Assembly (NCBI GenBank): GCA_012520725.1 | Contig: JAAYNQ010000067.1 | Span: 1 to 64,000, forward strand | DNA from: Syntrophomonadaceae bacterium | GTDB lineage: Bacteria; Bacillota; Syntrophomonadia; Syntrophomonadales; Syntrophomonadaceae | Direction: 5' to 3' | DNA: 64,000 nucleotides | Shown here: positions 26,816-36,424 of the stretch, piece by piece | How the letters are laid out: each line of letters opens with the position of its first letter | Numbering within the stretch: the stretch's first letter is position 1 | Notes under the pieces: model-generated | Told to the model about the DNA's origin: nothing | Database searches by the model: none | The model's input: only the letters and a program-made list of their open reading frames with translations | Made by a program: the position numbers and the translations under genes

Positions 26816-27608
26816 ACTGGATACCCTGATACATCAAAAAGGCCTGACCAGTAGCAGGGAACGGGCCAGAGCCCTTATCATGTCCGGGGAAGTACGAGTT
26901 AATGGACAGCGGGTTGACAAGCCCGGCACTAATGTAAATGTTGATGTCCAAATAGAAATAAACAATTCCTCTCCCCGTTATGTGAGTCGGGGAGGGTTGA
27001 AACTGGAAAAGGCCATTCAGGAATTCCAGATTGATTTTAGCTCTACCGTGGTTCTGGATGTAGGAGCTTCAACCGGTGGTTATACTGACTGTGCCCTGCA
27101 AAATGGAGCCCGAAAGGTCTTTGCGGTTGACGTGGGTTATGGACAACTGGACTGGAAGCTACGCAATGATAAAAGGGTTATTAATCTGGAGAAAACCAAT
27201 ATAAGATACCTTAATCTGGATACCCTGGGTGAAAAGGTAGATATTATCACGGTAGACGTTTCATTTATTTCCACCCGTTTGGTATTTCCGGTTCTCAGCC
27301 CCTTGCTTAAAGAGGGAGGACTGATCATAGCCTTAATCAAACCTCAGTTTGAAGCTGGTAAAAAACAGGTGGGAAAAAAAGGCGTGGTTAGAGATGCTGC
27401 CGTACACCGGGAGGTCTTGAAAGCTTGTATTAAGTATGCTGAGGATGCAGCCTTATCATGTACTGGTATTACCTTTTCTCCTATAACCGGGCCTCGTGGT
27501 AATATTGAGTTTTTTATCAAATTGGAGAAAAGTGCCGGATCTCAATTGGAATTGGAGGAAATCATAGATATGGTGGTCAATGAAGCTCATAAGCAGCTGG
27601 GAGGGTAA
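26802..27608 (+). CDS. TlyA family rRNA methyltransferase (S4 domain + FtsJ-like)
   Basis: Probable 2'-O-methyltransferase of rRNA, once annotated as hemolysin A. The 268-residue protein has an N-terminal S4 RNA-binding domain (RLDTLIHQKGLTSSRERARALIMSGEVRVNG) split by typical conserved residues, then a Rossmann SAM domain with VLDVGASTGGYTDCAL and IKPQFEAG. Position after dxs and before nadK is the standard Firmicutes order. It starts at TTG inside the dxs 3' end. Haemolytic activity is not implied. Confidence 0.9.
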   Translation: MGKIRLDTLIHQKGLTSSRERARALIMSGEVRVNGQRVDKPGTNVNVDVQIEINNSSPRYVSRGGLKLEKAIQEFQIDFSSTVVLDVGASTGGYTDCALQNGARKVFAVDVGYGQLDWKLRNDKRVINLEKTNIRYLNLDTLGEKVDIITVDVSFISTRLVFPVLSPLLKEGGLIIALIKPQFEAGKKQVGKKGVVRDAAVHREVLKACIKYAEDAALSCTGITFSPITGPRGNIEFFIKLEKSAGSQLELEEIIDMVVNEAHKQLGG

Positions 27609-27611
27609 AAT

Positions 27612-28439
27612 TTGAAAACATTGCTGGTTAACAACAAGAAATATCGCCAAAGTACCCAATATATGACCGAGGAAATCATCGAAAAATTACAGTCACGAGG
27701 AATAGAAGTTTTAGTGGATGATGGGAGTCAGACTATTTCAGATCAGGAACTGGATAACATTATTGTGCTGGGTGGAGACGGCACCATGTTAAGGGCCGCC
27801 CGTACTTATGGTCAGGGTGATCTGCCTATTCTGGGTATTAATATGGGCACGGTAGGATTTTTAAGCAATATTGAAATAAATGAGGTGGATGGGTATTTAG
27901 ATCAATTTTTACAGGGTGATTATACCATAGACACCATGATGATGCTGGAAGTCAATATATACGAACAGGGTGTTTTAGCCAGTACCTCTTACTGCCTCAA
28001 CGAAGTAGTTATTAAAGCCAGGATACCCAACATGATAACACTGAACTATCGTATTAATGAACAGCCTTGTGTGCCCTACAAAGGTGATGGTCTGATCTTT
28101 GCTACCCCGGCCGGATCCACTGCCTACTCCTTGTCCGCCGGAGGCCCCATCGTAGATCCGGAGCTGGAAGCCATAATAATTACCCCAGTAGCCCCTTATA
28201 CCTTTTCCGCCTTCGGGCAAAAACCAGCGGTGATAGCAGCCAGCAAAGTGATCAGGGTAACACCTCCCCGGTTTAGAGAGGCCCTTATCAGCCTGGATGG
28301 TCACGTAACAATGGATTTCAGTTATAATAATTCCATAGAGATAAAAAAAGCCCATCGGGGATTGAAGTTGGCCAATGTAAAGAAAGTGCCTTTTTTTTCT
28401 ACCATCAATAAAAGATTAAAGCGGAGTGCAGGCAAGTAG
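27612..28439 (+). CDS. nadK: NAD kinase
   Basis: Phosphorylates NAD to NADP. The 275-residue protein has the GGDGTMLRAAR catalytic motif near residue 55, the FLSNIE segment and the late GDGLIFATPAGSTAYSLSAGGP, which are diagnostic. TTG start at 27612 follows GGGAGGG with three bases between genes. It is two bases from the next gene, part of the dxs-tlyA-nadK-argR-recN cluster. Confidence 0.95.
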   Translation: MKTLLVNNKKYRQSTQYMTEEIIEKLQSRGIEVLVDDGSQTISDQELDNIIVLGGDGTMLRAARTYGQGDLPILGINMGTVGFLSNIEINEVDGYLDQFLQGDYTIDTMMMLEVNIYEQGVLASTSYCLNEVVIKARIPNMITLNYRINEQPCVPYKGDGLIFATPAGSTAYSLSAGGPIVDPELEAIIITPVAPYTFSAFGQKPAVIAASKVIRVTPPRFREALISLDGHVTMDFSYNNSIEIKKAHRGLKLANVKKVPFFSTINKRLKRSAGK

Positions 28440-28441
28440 TT

Positions 28442-29020
28442 ATGCTGGATATAAGTAAAAACTCAGTATCAATGGCCAAGCACATTTTTCACCAGCATAT
28501 TCAGAGCGGAGATGTGGTGCTTGATGCTACTTGCGGACGGGGGAAGGATACACTGTTTTTGGCTGGCCTGGTAGGAAAATATGGGCAAGTATATGCTATG
28601 GATATACAGGTGGCAGCTATTAACAGCACCTATGGTCTGTTAAAGGATAAAGGGCTGATGGATCGTGTTATCCTGATCAAGGACAACCATGTTAATTTGC
28701 TGGAACATCTGCATGGGGTAAGCCCCCGGGCCGCCTTATTCAATTTAGGCTACCTGCCGGGAGGCGATAAGAAGATAATTACCCGGCCCGATACTACCAT
28801 AGAGGCTCTGAACCAAACCATCACCTTTCTAGCCGTCGGGGGATGGATATCGATTGTTTTCTATACCGGCCATGAGGGGGGGCGGGAAGAATATGAGGCA
28901 GTCAGCCGGTATTTGGCCGGCTTGCCCCAATCTCTGGTAACGGTAATGGAGTGGAAATACCTCAATCAGCTTAATCATCCTCCGGGACTATTACTCATAC
29001 ACAAGGTAGGTGAGCTTTAG
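28442..29020 (+). CDS. Putative rRNA methylase, YtqB-like
   Basis: Class I SAM-dependent methyltransferase of 192 residues. Motif I is VLDATCGRGKDTLFLAGL, and the core includes LFNLGYLPGGDK, a family-typical NPPY-like segment, and TGHEGGREEYEAV. It is related to YtqB/MnmM, which acts on a modified tRNA wobble base in some bacteria; the substrate here is inferred. It lies between nadK and argR. Confidence 0.82.
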   Translation: MLDISKNSVSMAKHIFHQHIQSGDVVLDATCGRGKDTLFLAGLVGKYGQVYAMDIQVAAINSTYGLLKDKGLMDRVILIKDNHVNLLEHLHGVSPRAALFNLGYLPGGDKKIITRPDTTIEALNQTITFLAVGGWISIVFYTGHEGGREEYEAVSRYLAGLPQSLVTVMEWKYLNQLNHPPGLLLIHKVGEL

Positions 29021-29023
29021 AAG

Positions 29024-29473
29024 ATGAAATCACAGAGACATTTTGCGATTATGGATATTATATCCAAAGAGCGCATAGTCACCCAGGAAGAGCTTTGTGA
29101 AGCCTTAAAACTTCGAGGCTTTGACGTTACCCAGGCTACTGTTTCCCGGGATATCAAGGAGCTGCAATTGATTAAGATTCCCGACCTGGAGGGATATCGA
29201 TATTCCTTGCCCGATAATACGGCATTAAAAAATTCTTATGAAAGAATGAAGCGTATTTTTCAGGATTCAGTGGTCAATATCGACCATAGTGAAAATATCG
29301 TGGTAATAAAGACTCTGCCCGGAGCGGCCCAATCAGTAGCCTCCATGATAGATACTTCCGGACTGAATCGTATAATCGGAACCGTAGCCGGAGATGACAC
29401 TATATTGGTGGTGGTAAAGCCGGTAGAGGCAGTTCAGGAAGTAATGGCGGAATTCCTTCGCCTGATTAGATAA
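29024..29473 (+). CDS. argR: Arginine repressor
   Basis: Hexameric transcription regulator of arginine metabolism. The 149-residue protein has an N-terminal winged helix (ISKERIVTQEELCEAL, VTQATVSRDIKELQLIK) and a C-terminal arginine-binding domain with LPGAAQSVASMID and GTVAGDDTILVV. It is in its conserved Firmicutes position in front of recN. No arginine biosynthesis gene is present in the window, so its targets lie elsewhere. Confidence 0.95.
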   Translation: MKSQRHFAIMDIISKERIVTQEELCEALKLRGFDVTQATVSRDIKELQLIKIPDLEGYRYSLPDNTALKNSYERMKRIFQDSVVNIDHSENIVVIKTLPGAAQSVASMIDTSGLNRIIGTVAGDDTILVVVKPVEAVQEVMAEFLRLIR

Positions 29474-29531
29474 GGAAAACAGTTCACTTCCGGGGTCACC
29501 TTGATAAGCTAAGCGGATAGAAGGGATTTAT

Positions 29532-31223
29532 ATGCTACAGGAAATATATATCAATAACTTTGTGCTTATAGATGAATTGCGCCTGGAGCTGCAGCCTGGT
29601 TTAAACGTGCTTACCGGAGAGACTGGAGCCGGCAAATCAATTATTATTGATGCTTTGGGTCTGCTTATTGGCGGCCGGATAAGCAGTGACTATATAAGGA
29701 TTAAGGAGCAAAAGGCCTTGGTAGAGGCTGTGTTTGACATTAAGCACAATGAGGAAGCTCGATCTTTTCTGGAGCAGAACGCTCTGCTGGATGAAGATGA
29801 ACTATTAATAGTGAGCCGGGAAATAAGTCCTGGGGGCAGAAACCTGGCCCGGATCAATGGGCGCACGGTAAATATATCCCTATTGAAAAACCTGGCCGTA
29901 CACCTCTTGGACCTGCATGTGCAACATGAGCAGCTTAGCATTCTAAGGCCAGAAATGTATTTGCATTATGTGGATAGCTTTGCTCCGGATAGTGAAGATG
30001 TCTTGGTGCAGGTACAGGATTGCTATCAACACATCAGCATCCTGAAAAAGGAACTGGAGGAACTACAGGCGGATGAAATAAGTAAAGCTGAGAAGCTGGA
30101 CTTTCTGAGCTATCAGATAGAAGAAATTGAAAAAGCCAGCTTGCGTAAAGGAGAAGAAGAGGAACTAAGCAGCCTGGCCCAGCGGATTAGAAATGCCCGT
30201 AAACTATGGCAAGGGTCACAGCGTATGCTTGATTATCTATATAATGGTCCCCAGGGGCATAATGCTTATGATTTAATAGCCATATCCCTGGACCTCTGTT
30301 CTGAACTAAGTGAAGAGCCATTTTTTGCAGAACTGCAGCAAAAGCTGGAGGAAGTCTACTATTTGCTTCAGGATCAGTCAGCCCAAATAGCCGCTTATCG
30401 TGATAGCCTGGAATTTGATCCTGGGCGGCTGGAAGAGATAGAAGAGAGATTATTCCTTATCAATAAAGTGAAAAGCAAGTATGGCGGCAGTGTAGAGGCA
30501 GCTTTGGATTATCTGGAACAAGCCCGGGAGCAAAAAGCCAGATTGGAAAAGCAGCAATTCCTCCGGGAGTCCCTGCAAAAGGAATTGGATGACTGGCAAG
30601 AGCAGTATTATGCAGCAGCCTCCGAATTAAGTGCCAGGCGCAGGGAAGGGGCTAAAACCCTGCAGGAATTGGTTAAAAAAGAACTGGTAGAATTGAATCT
30701 GCCTCATATTCGTTTTCAGGTCAAGCTGCAAGAGGAAAAAGAGCCAGGCGATTCGGGCTTGGATAAAGCCCAATTCCTGTTTTCGGCTAACCCGGGCGAA
30801 GAATTAAAGCCTTTATCCCGGATTGCTTCGGGAGGGGAAATATCACGCTTTGTTTTAGCTTTAAAAAAGGCTCTGGCCCAGGTATATCAGGTTCCCACCC
30901 TGATTTTTGATGAAATCGATATAGGAGTAAGTGGCAGTTCCCTGACCGCTATGGCTTTAAAGCTCAGCCAGTTGGCTGCCAGCCACCAGCTAATACTGGT
31001 TACTCATTCCCCCCAGGTGGCCAGTTATGCCAGCCAGCATTGTCTGATAGAAAAACAGGTTGTTAAAGGAAAAACCTCTACTTCGATAAAGGTCTTGAAT
31101 GAGTCAGAAAAGATAGCTGAAATAGCCAGAATGCTGGGAGGAGATAATTACTCCCAGCTGACTCTGGAGCATGCTCAGGAAATGTACACCCAGGCTCAGA
31201 ACAAGTTGGGCAGGACTCAATAA
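29532..31223 (+). CDS. recN: DNA repair protein RecN
   Basis: SMC-like ATPase involved in double-strand break repair. The 563-residue protein has an N-terminal Walker A (TGETGAGKSIIID), a central coiled coil (about residues 150-380, rich in Glu, Leu, Lys) and a C-terminal half with IASGGEISRFVLALK signature and Walker B LIFDEIDIGVSG. ATG 29532. A 318-bp gap follows before spoIVB. Confidence 0.95.
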   Translation: MLQEIYINNFVLIDELRLELQPGLNVLTGETGAGKSIIIDALGLLIGGRISSDYIRIKEQKALVEAVFDIKHNEEARSFLEQNALLDEDELLIVSREISPGGRNLARINGRTVNISLLKNLAVHLLDLHVQHEQLSILRPEMYLHYVDSFAPDSEDVLVQVQDCYQHISILKKELEELQADEISKAEKLDFLSYQIEEIEKASLRKGEEEELSSLAQRIRNARKLWQGSQRMLDYLYNGPQGHNAYDLIAISLDLCSELSEEPFFAELQQKLEEVYYLLQDQSAQIAAYRDSLEFDPGRLEEIEERLFLINKVKSKYGGSVEAALDYLEQAREQKARLEKQQFLRESLQKELDDWQEQYYAAASELSARRREGAKTLQELVKKELVELNLPHIRFQVKLQEEKEPGDSGLDKAQFLFSANPGEELKPLSRIASGGEISRFVLALKKALAQVYQVPTLIFDEIDIGVSGSSLTAMALKLSQLAASHQLILVTHSPQVASYASQHCLIEKQVVKGKTSTSIKVLNESEKIAEIARMLGGDNYSQLTLEHAQEMYTQAQNKLGRTQ

Positions 31224-31541
31224 ACCTGAAAAGATACCCGTCCAGCCTAAAGGCACATACTTCCAACTTAAGCCCCATCTTAAACCTATCCAGGCTATCT
31301 TGGGAACCCTCCCATCAATCCACCCTTAACTCCACCCTTAACTGGGGGATGCCTTTCCAGTCTCAATCACCACCTTGTGAACTGATAATATTTCGTGATA
31401 ACTCAGGACTCCCCAAAAGCATCTTATTTTTTTGGAAATTTGATGAAAGATGCCTGTTTATTGGTCTTACTATCCTTCCAGTATAGTTTTCTCCCATCAA
31501 GGCAAAAATATATTCTAGCAATCTGCAGGGGAGTGAATCGC
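31224..31541. other. recN-spoIVB intergenic region
   Basis: 318 bp. An open frame continues upstream of spoIVB here, but it lacks a ribosome-binding site and family similarity. A short direct repeat, CCACCCTTAACT, occurs twice in tandem near 31320-31343. I looked for sigma-F/sigma-G promoter boxes for spoIVB and found none I would defend. No terminator for recN is visible. Confidence 0.5.
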
Positions 31542-32861
31542 TTGAATAAGTATAGAACATATATTGGAATTATTATTTCGCTTATATTTTTATTATTGTG
31601 TTTTTCATCTCAGGGGCGATTAATTCTGAGTTTGCCCGACAAGCATAGGATGGTGGTGGGAGAACGCAACACCATAGATATCAATCTTCCCCGGCAGCTG
31701 AAAACCCAATTTGAAATTCAAATTCCCGGGACTTCCCAGAGCGTTTTGGCTTCTCCCCAGAATGCACCGGTTAGTATTACAAAAAACGATAAAGGTTATG
31801 AAATAGCTGCTCTTAAGCCGGGCAAGGTAGAGCTGCAGTTAAAGTTATTGGGTTATATTCCCCTAAAATCAATAGCTATCGAAACTATGGCTCCCAAAAG
31901 GGTAATTCCAGGAGGCCATTCCATAGGGGTTCTTTTGCAATCCAAAGGCATAATGGTTGTAGGTTTCGCTCCCGTAGTAAGGGAAAACGGGGACAAGGTA
32001 TATCCAGCCCGGGACAAGGGGGTTCAGATCGGAGATTTGATTCTGGCTGTAAACGGGCAGGAAGTTAAGGATGAAACTGATTTGGCTCAAATCGTAGACG
32101 CCAGCCGGAATAGTGAGCTGGAATTAAGAATTAAAAGGAAAGATAAATATTTAACGGTGCCGGTTAATGCCCAATTATGCCCGGAAACCCAGAGATATAG
32201 AATTGGCCTCTATGTAAGAGATGGAGTGGTGGGGGTTGGGACTCTTACCTTTTGGGACCCGGAAACCTGGAATTATGCAGCCCTGGGCCATATTATCCTG
32301 GATGCTGATACCCGCCAGGGCATAGATGTATTAAAAGGGAAGATCGTAAGTGCTTCCATACAAACTATCAAGGCTGGCAAGCCGGGCAAACCGGGAGAAA
32401 AGATAGGGGTTTTCGATAATTCAGGGAAGATTGAAGGTAGCATAGATAAAAATGGCGCTTTTGGTATTTATGGAAAAACCTTCAAACAAATGAGTAATCA
32501 TTTAAGCCATTACCCGGTGGAAGTCGGCTATGCTCATCAGGTTAGAACCGGAGCAGCAGAGATTTATACTGTAGTCAATGGTACTGACATAGAGAAATTC
32601 AGCATAGAAATCGAAAAAGTATATCCAGAACGTAAAAATGGAAAGGGAATGGTTATCAAGGTTACCGATCCCCGTCTTTTAAGCCTTACCGGAGGTATCA
32701 TTCAAGGCATGAGCGGAAGTCCTATTATTCAAGATTCCAAAATAATAGGGGCAGTAACTCATGTGTTCCTAAATGATCCTCAACATGGCTATGGAATATT
32801 TATGGATCAGATTTTATCCGATCTGCCCACAGCAAATAGCCAGGCAGCCAAAGCCAGTTAA
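31542..32861 (+). CDS. spoIVB: SpoIVB peptidase (family S55)
   Basis: Forespore serine protease that crosses to the intermembrane space and triggers pro-sigma-K processing. The 439-residue product starts with a membrane anchor (IGIIISLIFLLLCF), followed by a PDZ domain with VIPGGHSIGVLLQSKGIMVVG-type binding loop, then the S55 domain with the putative His in AALGHII and the catalytic Ser in GMSGSP near residue 392. AGGGGAG at 31527-31532 supports TTG 31542; the open frame extends upstream without a site. It precedes spo0A as in Bacillus. Confidence 0.93.
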   Translation: MNKYRTYIGIIISLIFLLLCFSSQGRLILSLPDKHRMVVGERNTIDINLPRQLKTQFEIQIPGTSQSVLASPQNAPVSITKNDKGYEIAALKPGKVELQLKLLGYIPLKSIAIETMAPKRVIPGGHSIGVLLQSKGIMVVGFAPVVRENGDKVYPARDKGVQIGDLILAVNGQEVKDETDLAQIVDASRNSELELRIKRKDKYLTVPVNAQLCPETQRYRIGLYVRDGVVGVGTLTFWDPETWNYAALGHIILDADTRQGIDVLKGKIVSASIQTIKAGKPGKPGEKIGVFDNSGKIEGSIDKNGAFGIYGKTFKQMSNHLSHYPVEVGYAHQVRTGAAEIYTVVNGTDIEKFSIEIEKVYPERKNGKGMVIKVTDPRLLSLTGGIIQGMSGSPIIQDSKIIGAVTHVFLNDPQHGYGIFMDQILSDLPTANSQAAKAS

Positions 32862-32901
32862 AGGGCTTAGAATTACCCCATACAGCCCAAAGAGAAAGAT
32901 T

Positions 32902-32908
32902 TTCGACA
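32902..32908 (-). promoter_or_regulatory. 0A box (Spo0A binding site) upstream of spo0A
   Basis: TTCGACA on the plus strand is the exact complement of the 0A-box consensus TGTCGAA. It lies about 150 bp upstream of the candidate sigma-H promoter, consistent with autoregulation by Spo0A~P as in Bacillus subtilis. Confidence 0.55.
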
Positions 32909-33052
32909 AAGCTGCAGAAATTAGCTAAGGACTATACAAACCCTTGCTATTCCTTGCTTTTCTGCCAATGAACCCATATATAAAGGCTATATTTATATGT
33001 ATCATTATGGCAGGGGTTGCTATAATATAGGGTAATTTGGTAGAAAAAAAAA

Positions 33053-33082
33053 AGAGGAAATGATTAGGGTATAATAGAAAAA
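33053..33082 (+). promoter_or_regulatory. Candidate sigma-H promoter of spo0A
   Basis: AGAGGAAAT (33053-33061) matches the sigma-H -35 consensus RNAGGAWWW at every position. After 12 nt, ATAGAAAAA (33074-33082) matches RNNGAATWW except for one base. In B. subtilis the sporulation promoter of spo0A is sigma-H dependent. Confidence 0.6.
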
Positions 33083-33136
33083 GGATCTTAATTAATAATA
33101 ATGAGATTTATAAAGGGATGAGGAGGATTCATTTGT

Positions 33137-33937
33137 ATGTTTAGTGAATCAAATCAAATTAAAGTTTTAGTGGCTGATGACAACAGAGAATTTTGTGGAA
33201 TATTAAAAAGCTATTTTACCAATGATCCGGATTTTCAATTGATAGATGTCTGTACCAATGGCATGGAAGTAATCAATGTATTGCAGAAAGAGGAAGTAGA
33301 AGTATTGATATTGGATTTAATCATGCCTTATATGGACGGCATAGGCGTATTAGAAAAGATAAACAGCATGAATCTGGAAAAACGACCCCGGGTTATTATA
33401 TTAACCGCTTTTGGACAGGAAAATATTACTCAGAAAGCCGTTCAATTGGGAGTAGATTATTATATTCTAAAACCTTTTGATCTTGATGTTTTAGGGGATC
33501 GGGTCAGACAGGTGGTAAGAGATAATAAAGGGGAAGATAGTCCGGTTTCCATACCCCCTACCGCGATGCCGGCCCGCAATTCTCGTAACCTGGAAGTAGA
33601 GGTAACCCGAGTGATTCATGAGATCGGAGTACCAGCTCATGTTAAAGGTTATCAATATTTGCGGGATGCCATTATGCTAGTGGTTGATGAAATTAATTAT
33701 CTGGGTGCAGTAACCAAGGAACTATATCCTACTATTGCTCAAAAATATGACACCACTCCCAGTCGGGTGGAACGTGCCATCCGCCATGCTATAGAACTGG
33801 CTTGGGATCGGGGAGACGTAGATAAGATCAACAAGGTTTTTGGTTACACTATCAGTGGCGAAAAGGGTAAACCGACCAACTCAGAATTTATAGCTATCAT
33901 AGCGGATCGTTTAAGACTGGAAAATAAGGTTAGTTAG
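33137..33937 (+). CDS. spo0A: Sporulation master regulator Spo0A
   Basis: Response regulator that commits the cell to sporulation when phosphorylated. The 266-residue protein has a receiver domain with acidic pair DD (VLVADDN), phosphoacceptor Asp in [13 protein letters not shown] and Lys in YILKPFD. After a linker comes the Spo0A C-terminal DNA-binding domain ([21 protein letters not shown]; the recognition helix region [14 protein letters not shown]). Length is standard. It is preceded by spoIVB and followed by two terminator-like structures. Confidence 0.97.
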   Translation: MFSESNQIKVLVADDNREFCGILKSYFTNDPDFQLIDVCTNGMEVINVLQKEEVEVLILDLIMPYMDGIGVLEKINSMNLEKRPRVIILTAFGQENITQKAVQLGVDYYILKPFDLDVLGDRVRQVVRDNKGEDSPVSIPPTAMPARNSRNLEVEVTRVIHEIGVPAHVKGYQYLRDAIMLVVDEINYLGAVTKELYPTIAQKYDTTPSRVERAIRHAIELAWDRGDVDKINKVFGYTISGEKGKPTNSEFIAIIADRLRLENKVS

Positions 33938-33980
33938 ATATTGTGCTGACTTATGACGGAGCAAATTAAAGCAATCCAAG

Positions 33981-34029
33981 AACCCGTGATTGATACGTAT
34001 TTGAGAGTACGTTGATTGAGCGGGTTTTT
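33981..34029 (+). terminator. Terminator-like hairpin after spo0A (proximal)
   Basis: AACCCG (33981-33986) pairs with CGGGTT (34021-34026), with an inner ACGTA/TACGT stem, and TTTTTA follows. Weaker than the next one because the stem is interrupted. Confidence 0.5.
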
Positions 34030-34099
34030 AACTGTAGCCAGGTCCTTGACCGGCTTTATTTGTCATATAGAGTGAAAGAATAAATGCTGGCCTACAATA

Positions 34100-34147
34100 C
34101 AGGGCTGGAATTTATTAAATCCCAGCCAGCCCTGGTTTTTATTTTAT
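34100..34147 (+). terminator. Rho-independent terminator after spo0A (distal)
   Basis: Perfect 9-bp stem CAGGGCTGG (34100-34108) with CCAGCCCTG (34126-34134), followed by a T-rich run to 34147. It isolates spo0A from the steA operon. Confidence 0.85.
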
Positions 34148-34225
34148 TAATACGATGTGTTAATATTAATTGATGGTTGTAGAATACTATACTATTTCAG
34201 GAAAAGATTATAGCTGAGGTGGAAA

Positions 34226-35347
34226 ATGGTATTAAAGGGCAAGGCCAGGATGGATCGCAGAACCAAAAACCTGGTCAAAAGGTTAAAAAGAAGCGATATT
34301 GCCATAATTGATCACGATGATATTGACGAAGTGGCTGCCAACTCTCTGATTGATATAAGGCCCCAGGCTATTATCAACGCTGCGCCTTCCATAACCGGAC
34401 GTTATCCGGCTCGGGGAGTATATAAACTGCTAAAAGCCGGGATCCCGGTTCTGGATGAAGTGGGAGAAGGAATATTTGAGAAAGTCCGGGAGGGCATGTT
34501 TATTGAGATAAAAGGGAATGGAGTCTATTGGGGCAAGACTCTTATTGCTGAGGGAAATCTCATCACTATGGAAGACGTGGAAATCAAGCTAAAACAGGCC
34601 AGCCAAAATATAAAGCAGGAGCTGGATCGCTTTGTAGAAAATACTTTGGAGTATGCCAAAAAGGAAAAGGACATATTATTAGGAACCATGGAAATACCGG
34701 CTATAGAGACTCATATGTTGAACCGCCATGTGTTAATTGTGGTTAGAGGTAGCAGCTACAAAGAGGATTTAAAGACCATAAGTTCTTATATTCTGGAAGA
34801 ACAGCCGGTTTTGATAGGGGTGGACGGAGGAGCTGATGCCCTACTGGAATTTGGGCTGAAGCCTGATATTATAGTAGGAGATATGGACAGTGTTTCCGAT
34901 GAAGCTCTAGCCTGTGGGGCGGAGATTATTGTTCATGCTTATGCCGATGGGTCAGCTCCAGGCTTGCAGCGAGTTGAATCCATGGGGATAAAAGCCAAGA
35001 CTTTATCTATGCCCGGTACCAGCGAAGATGTGGCTATGATCATAGCCTGGGAAGAGGGAGCCAGTTTGATTGTAGCAGTAGGAACTCATTCCAATATGGT
35101 TGATTTTCTGGAGAAGGGACGCAAAGGCATGGCCAGCACCTTTTTGATCCGCTTGAAAGTAGGGTCTATACTGGTAGATGCCCGGGGCGTCAGCCAGCTT
35201 TACCAGCATAGTCTGCACAGAAGATATCTGCTGCAACTATTCGCCGGAGCCTTGGTGCCGATACTCATTATTTTATGGGTATCCCCGGCTACCAAACCTC
35301 TATTTCATATATTGCTGTTACAGCTCAAATTGTTATTTAACATTTAA
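34226..35347 (+). CDS. steA: SteA-like protein (thiamine-pyrophosphokinase-fold, C-terminal membrane helix)
   Basis: Homologue of SteA, described in Corynebacterium as a cytokinetic-ring protein working with SteB. The 373-residue protein has an N-terminal domain (DIAIIDHDDIDEVAANSLID), a middle TPK-like domain with GVDGGADALLEFG and IVGDMDSVSDEAL, and a C-terminal transmembrane helix (residues about 340-360, ALVPILIILWV). The next gene encodes the usual partner-type membrane protein. Role in division is inferred from actinobacterial work. Confidence 0.8.
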   Translation: MVLKGKARMDRRTKNLVKRLKRSDIAIIDHDDIDEVAANSLIDIRPQAIINAAPSITGRYPARGVYKLLKAGIPVLDEVGEGIFEKVREGMFIEIKGNGVYWGKTLIAEGNLITMEDVEIKLKQASQNIKQELDRFVENTLEYAKKEKDILLGTMEIPAIETHMLNRHVLIVVRGSSYKEDLKTISSYILEEQPVLIGVDGGADALLEFGLKPDIIVGDMDSVSDEALACGAEIIVHAYADGSAPGLQRVESMGIKAKTLSMPGTSEDVAMIIAWEEGASLIVAVGTHSNMVDFLEKGRKGMASTFLIRLKVGSILVDARGVSQLYQHSLHRRYLLQLFAGALVPILIILWVSPATKPLFHILLLQLKLLFNI

Positions 35348-35522
35348 TCAGGGGATTCCCCTCAGCGCAAGTGCTGGGGATGCATTAACGGGCAAGGCCT
35401 TTTGATCTGGCATGCTCTTAACCATACTAAGATCCGGCGCAAGATATTAATGTATTCCAAGCCGCCAAATACGATTGTTTCGTCAAGGAATTATCATGTA
35501 TAAAAATAGAGGTGGGTTAAAG

Positions 35523-36413
35523 ATGATCGATCTTAAGTATCATATTGCTTCCATTGTAGCAGTTTTCCTGGCCTTAGGCCTAGGTGTTATTATCGGAAGC
35601 ACTATTGTAGGAGATGATCTGCTGGTAGATCAACAACAAAAATTGATAGAGAGATTGGAAGAGCAGTTTTATACTTTGAAAGATCGGGAAAATGAACTGC
35701 TGGAAGATAACAATTATAAAGAGCAACTGCTATACAATTATGAAAACTATAGCCAGGCATTGTTGCCGGCAGTGGTAAATGGCAGGCTAAAAGACTATAA
35801 GGTGGCGGTAATTGTAACCGGTGATAGTGAGATTCCGGCAGGTATGATTAATGCTATCTCCATGGCCGGAGCTCAGGTGGTATCCAAAACGGTACTGCTT
35901 TCCAATATGAAGCTGGAAGATGAAGAGAGCCTCAGTGGTATTAGGTCCTATTACGGACTGGGGGAAGACGAAAGTAAGGCCACCATCAGACAGCATATTG
36001 CAGATACTGTAGCCCGGATCGTTATGAATAAGCCTGAAGCAGGTGCGGTGGCTTTTCTGCAGCAATATAATCTGGTGAAATTCAATGGGGGCAATGATAT
36101 CCCTATTGATGGGGTTATAATAGTGGGGGGAGCTAACAACTTCAGCAATTGTTTTGTGGACGATTTTGACAGTGGCTTGATAGAGAGCTTTATTCGATCC
36201 AATGTTAAGGTGTTTGGAGTGGAAGCAGTACAGGTAAACTATTCTTACATAGGAATATTTCAGCAATATAATATTACTACGGTAGACAACATAGATAAAA
36301 GCCCGGGCCAGGTATCTTTGATCCTGGCTATGGAAGGCGAAGCAGGCAATTATGGGATTAAGGCTACAGCCCAAAAATTTATGCCTACCATACCGGTTGA
36401 TTATAAACTATAA
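35523..36413 (+). CDS. MctB/SteB-like 'copper transporter' family membrane protein
   Basis: A 296-residue protein with one N-terminal transmembrane helix (ASIVAVFLALGLGVIIGSTIVG), a coiled coil (about residues 35-70, QQQKLIERLEEQFYTLKDRE) and a soluble domain outside the membrane. It matches the family named after mycobacterial MctB, which also includes SteB, the partner of SteA. The open frame begins at 35475, but GAGGTGGG supports ATG 35523 and yields the family start MIDLKYHI. Copper transport should not be assumed. Confidence 0.78.
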   Translation: MIDLKYHIASIVAVFLALGLGVIIGSTIVGDDLLVDQQQKLIERLEEQFYTLKDRENELLEDNNYKEQLLYNYENYSQALLPAVVNGRLKDYKVAVIVTGDSEIPAGMINAISMAGAQVVSKTVLLSNMKLEDEESLSGIRSYYGLGEDESKATIRQHIADTVARIVMNKPEAGAVAFLQQYNLVKFNGGNDIPIDGVIIVGGANNFSNCFVDDFDSGLIESFIRSNVKVFGVEAVQVNYSYIGIFQQYNITTVDNIDKSPGQVSLILAMEGEAGNYGIKATAQKFMPTIPVDYKL

Positions 36414-36424
36414 GGGGTAATGAG

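Larger units (their letters stand above)
32862..33136. other. spo0A upstream regulatory region
   Basis: 275 bp containing a 0A box, a candidate sigma-H promoter (both listed separately) and a further TATAAT at 33021-33026 that could belong to a vegetative promoter, though its -35 is poor. AGGAGG at 33120-33125 is the Shine-Dalgarno of spo0A. Confidence 0.6.

Noticed and set aside
31395-31541. N-terminal extension of SpoIVB from an upstream in-frame start
   Set aside because: The family protein starts near the membrane anchor, and the only good Shine-Dalgarno lies directly before TTG 31542.
35787-36374. Long (195-codon) open frame antisense to the MctB-like gene
   Set aside because: It is a shadow of the real gene; composition and lack of a start signal do not support it.
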